Positions 63,107 through 64,000 of a stretch of 64,000 nt of DNA are shown here, one piece after another. The DNA comes from Hornefia porci (GTDB lineage: Bacteria > Bacillota > Clostridia > Peptostreptococcales > Anaerovoracaceae). A program made the translations under genes and the position numbers. Location of the stretch: positions 1,054,001-1,118,000 of the forward strand of contig NZ_MJIE01000001.1 in the NCBI RefSeq assembly GCF_001940235.1, written 5' to 3'. How positions within the stretch are numbered: position 1 is the stretch's first letter; each line of letters opens with the position of its first letter. The notes below the pieces were generated by a model. That model made no database searches and was not told the origin of the DNA. It worked only from the letters and a program-made list of their open reading frames with translations.

Positions 63107-64000
63107 TTACTTCTTGATGAACTCTGTGTAAATCGCCTGGACTCCGTTTCTGTAATCACCTTCGTCGATTCCCACCAGCGTACTGATGCCCTCTACGCCG
63201 TAGTCGATCATCCGCACGTTGATCCGGCGGGAGGCCAGCGCGGTCAGAACCTTGGCGCCGATCGCCGGCGAGCTGCTCATGAACCGGCTCACCACCGCGA
63301 TCATGGCGATTCCCGTTGCAGCCGTTACTTTGTCGGCGCTGACCGCAGACCGTATCTGCGCTGTCAGCTCACGGACATGCCCGCGGATGTCTTTTTCGTT
63401 CACAAAGATATTCAGGCTGTCCACGCCGGTCAGGATATTCAGAATCGGAATTCTCTGTTCCCCGAAGATACGCATCACCGTCGTCCGCAGAGCTTCATCC
63501 TCGTTTAGACGCTCTTTTTCCACTACAATACTCGCATACCCCGTGCCGCCGGAAATTCCGGAAATTTTCAGCACCGACGGATAGTAGTCGGCGTTCTTCA
63601 CGATCAGTGTGCCGGGATCCTGCGGCCGGTCCGTATTACGGATATTGATGGGAATTCCCATTTTCCGCACAGGGAACACCACATCCTCATGCATGACCTC
63701 AGCGCCCATGAACGCCAGCTCCCGCAGTTCTTTGTACGTGATCACCGGTACCGGAAGCGGATTTTTCACCACCTTCGGATCCGCCATCAGAAGGCCGCTG
63801 ACATCCGTCCAGTTCTCGTAGATATCCGCAGTCACTCCGGCGGCAACCGCCGCCCCCGTGATATCCGAGCCTCCCCGCGGAAAGGTCACGATGCGTCCGT
63901 CCGTCCCAGATCCGTAGAAGCCCGGAATCACAGCACGTTCATGGCCGGAAAGGACCTCGGCGATCCGGCGGCGGCTCTCCCTCTCAAGAAAGTTACCCTG
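63107..64000 (-). CDS. lysC: Aspartate kinase (5' truncated)
   Basis: The frame is open to the window edge and lacks its N-terminus. FPRGGSDITGAAVAAGVTADIYENWTDVSG is the aspartate kinase substrate/ATP block. The C-terminal part holds two ACT domains (from about ISGGTGYASIVVEKE, and SSSPAIGAKVLTALASRRINVRMIDYG), the usual allosteric site for lysine or threonine. It makes aspartyl phosphate for lysine, diaminopimelate, threonine and methionine synthesis. Confidence 0.93.
   Translation of the reverse strand, partial: QGNFLERESRRRIAEVLSGHERAVIPGFYGSGTDGRIVTFPRGGSDITGAAVAAGVTADIYENWTDVSGLLMADPKVVKNPLPVPVITYKELRELAFMGAEVMHEDVVFPVRKMGIPINIRNTDRPQDPGTLIVKNADYYPSVLKISGISGGTGYASIVVEKERLNEDEALRTTVMRIFGEQRIPILNILTGVDSLNIFVNEKDIRGHVRELTAQIRSAVSADKVTAATGIAMIAVVSRFMSSSPAIGAKVLTALASRRINVRMIDYGVEGISTLVGIDEGDYRNGVQAIYTEFIKK

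Noticed and set aside
61772..63508. 578-codon plus-strand frame across the MFS exporter and lysC
   Set aside because: It spans two clear minus-strand genes, and its translation is Arg/His/Gln-rich as expected of a reverse-frame artefact.

Overview
The window looks like chromosomal DNA of an anaerobic, Gram-positive member of the Bacillota, class Clostridia. The evidence is a CIRCE/HrcA heat-shock operon, a T-box riboswitch, CsoR copper control, an UPF0237/UPF0210 pair and strong AGGAGG ribosome binding sites. A relatively GC-rich relative of Mogibacterium/Anaerovoracaceae would fit, but that placement is inference. No rRNA, tRNA or CRISPR array was recognised. Both ends cut genes: a radical SAM protein on the left and an aspartate kinase on the right.

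Layout. 1-2.6 kb: radical SAM protein, ACT protein and UPF0210 protein. 2.8-6.0 kb: csoR-copA copper efflux operon (minus), with CsoR operators in the promoter and a CopZ domain fused in frame to CopA behind its own internal ribosome binding site. 6.1-7.1 kb: ferredoxin-type aldo/keto reductase. 7.1-8.1 kb: non-coding, repeat-rich kilobase. 8.1-11.3 kb: two secreted proteins (DUF4430-like plus FN3; PQQ-type propeller plus FN3) behind a cobalamin riboswitch. 11.3-15.4 kb: fumC, maeA and argH, which can pass fumarate from arginine synthesis on to pyruvate. 15.5-21.9 kb: a sigma-54 regulon made of a PrpR-type activator, two paralogous polysaccharide-deacetylase/cyclic-imide-hydrolase-like proteins (one with all catalytic residues lost), a hydantoin-racemase-like protein and an AGCS symporter. 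Two matching -24/-12 promoters each have the same palindromic activator site about 87 bp upstream.

22-30 kb: MFS transporter, D-cysteine desulfhydrase-like enzyme, J-domain protein plus DUF5685 protein, and the potABCD polyamine importer. 30-40.4 kb: hrcA-grpE-dnaK-dnaJ, glpK, hemW, lepA and a small secreted protein. The sporulation genes gpr and spoIIP, which often sit here in spore-forming Clostridia, are absent. 40.6-45.6 kb: rpsT, nnrE, a VanRS-like two-component system and an UPF0251-NifX fusion. 45.7-47.8 kb: a complete IS1634-type insertion sequence with perfect 17-bp ends and an unusually long 43-bp target duplication. 47.9-57.2 kb: deoD, nadE-murE-BTAD regulator, AIM24-like protein, proBA, and an orphan trpB2 under a tryptophan-type T-box. 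57.3-61.0 kb: an AT-rich ABC-transporter cluster headed by a 57-residue single-span peptide. 61-64 kb: small membrane protein, DHA2-type MFS exporter and partial lysC.

A recurring oddity is short tandem repeats that start at or just after stop codons (maeA, dnaJ, the response regulator, the histidine kinase, nnrE, the DUF4430 gene), and one densely hairpinned 290-bp element at 42.0-42.3 kb.
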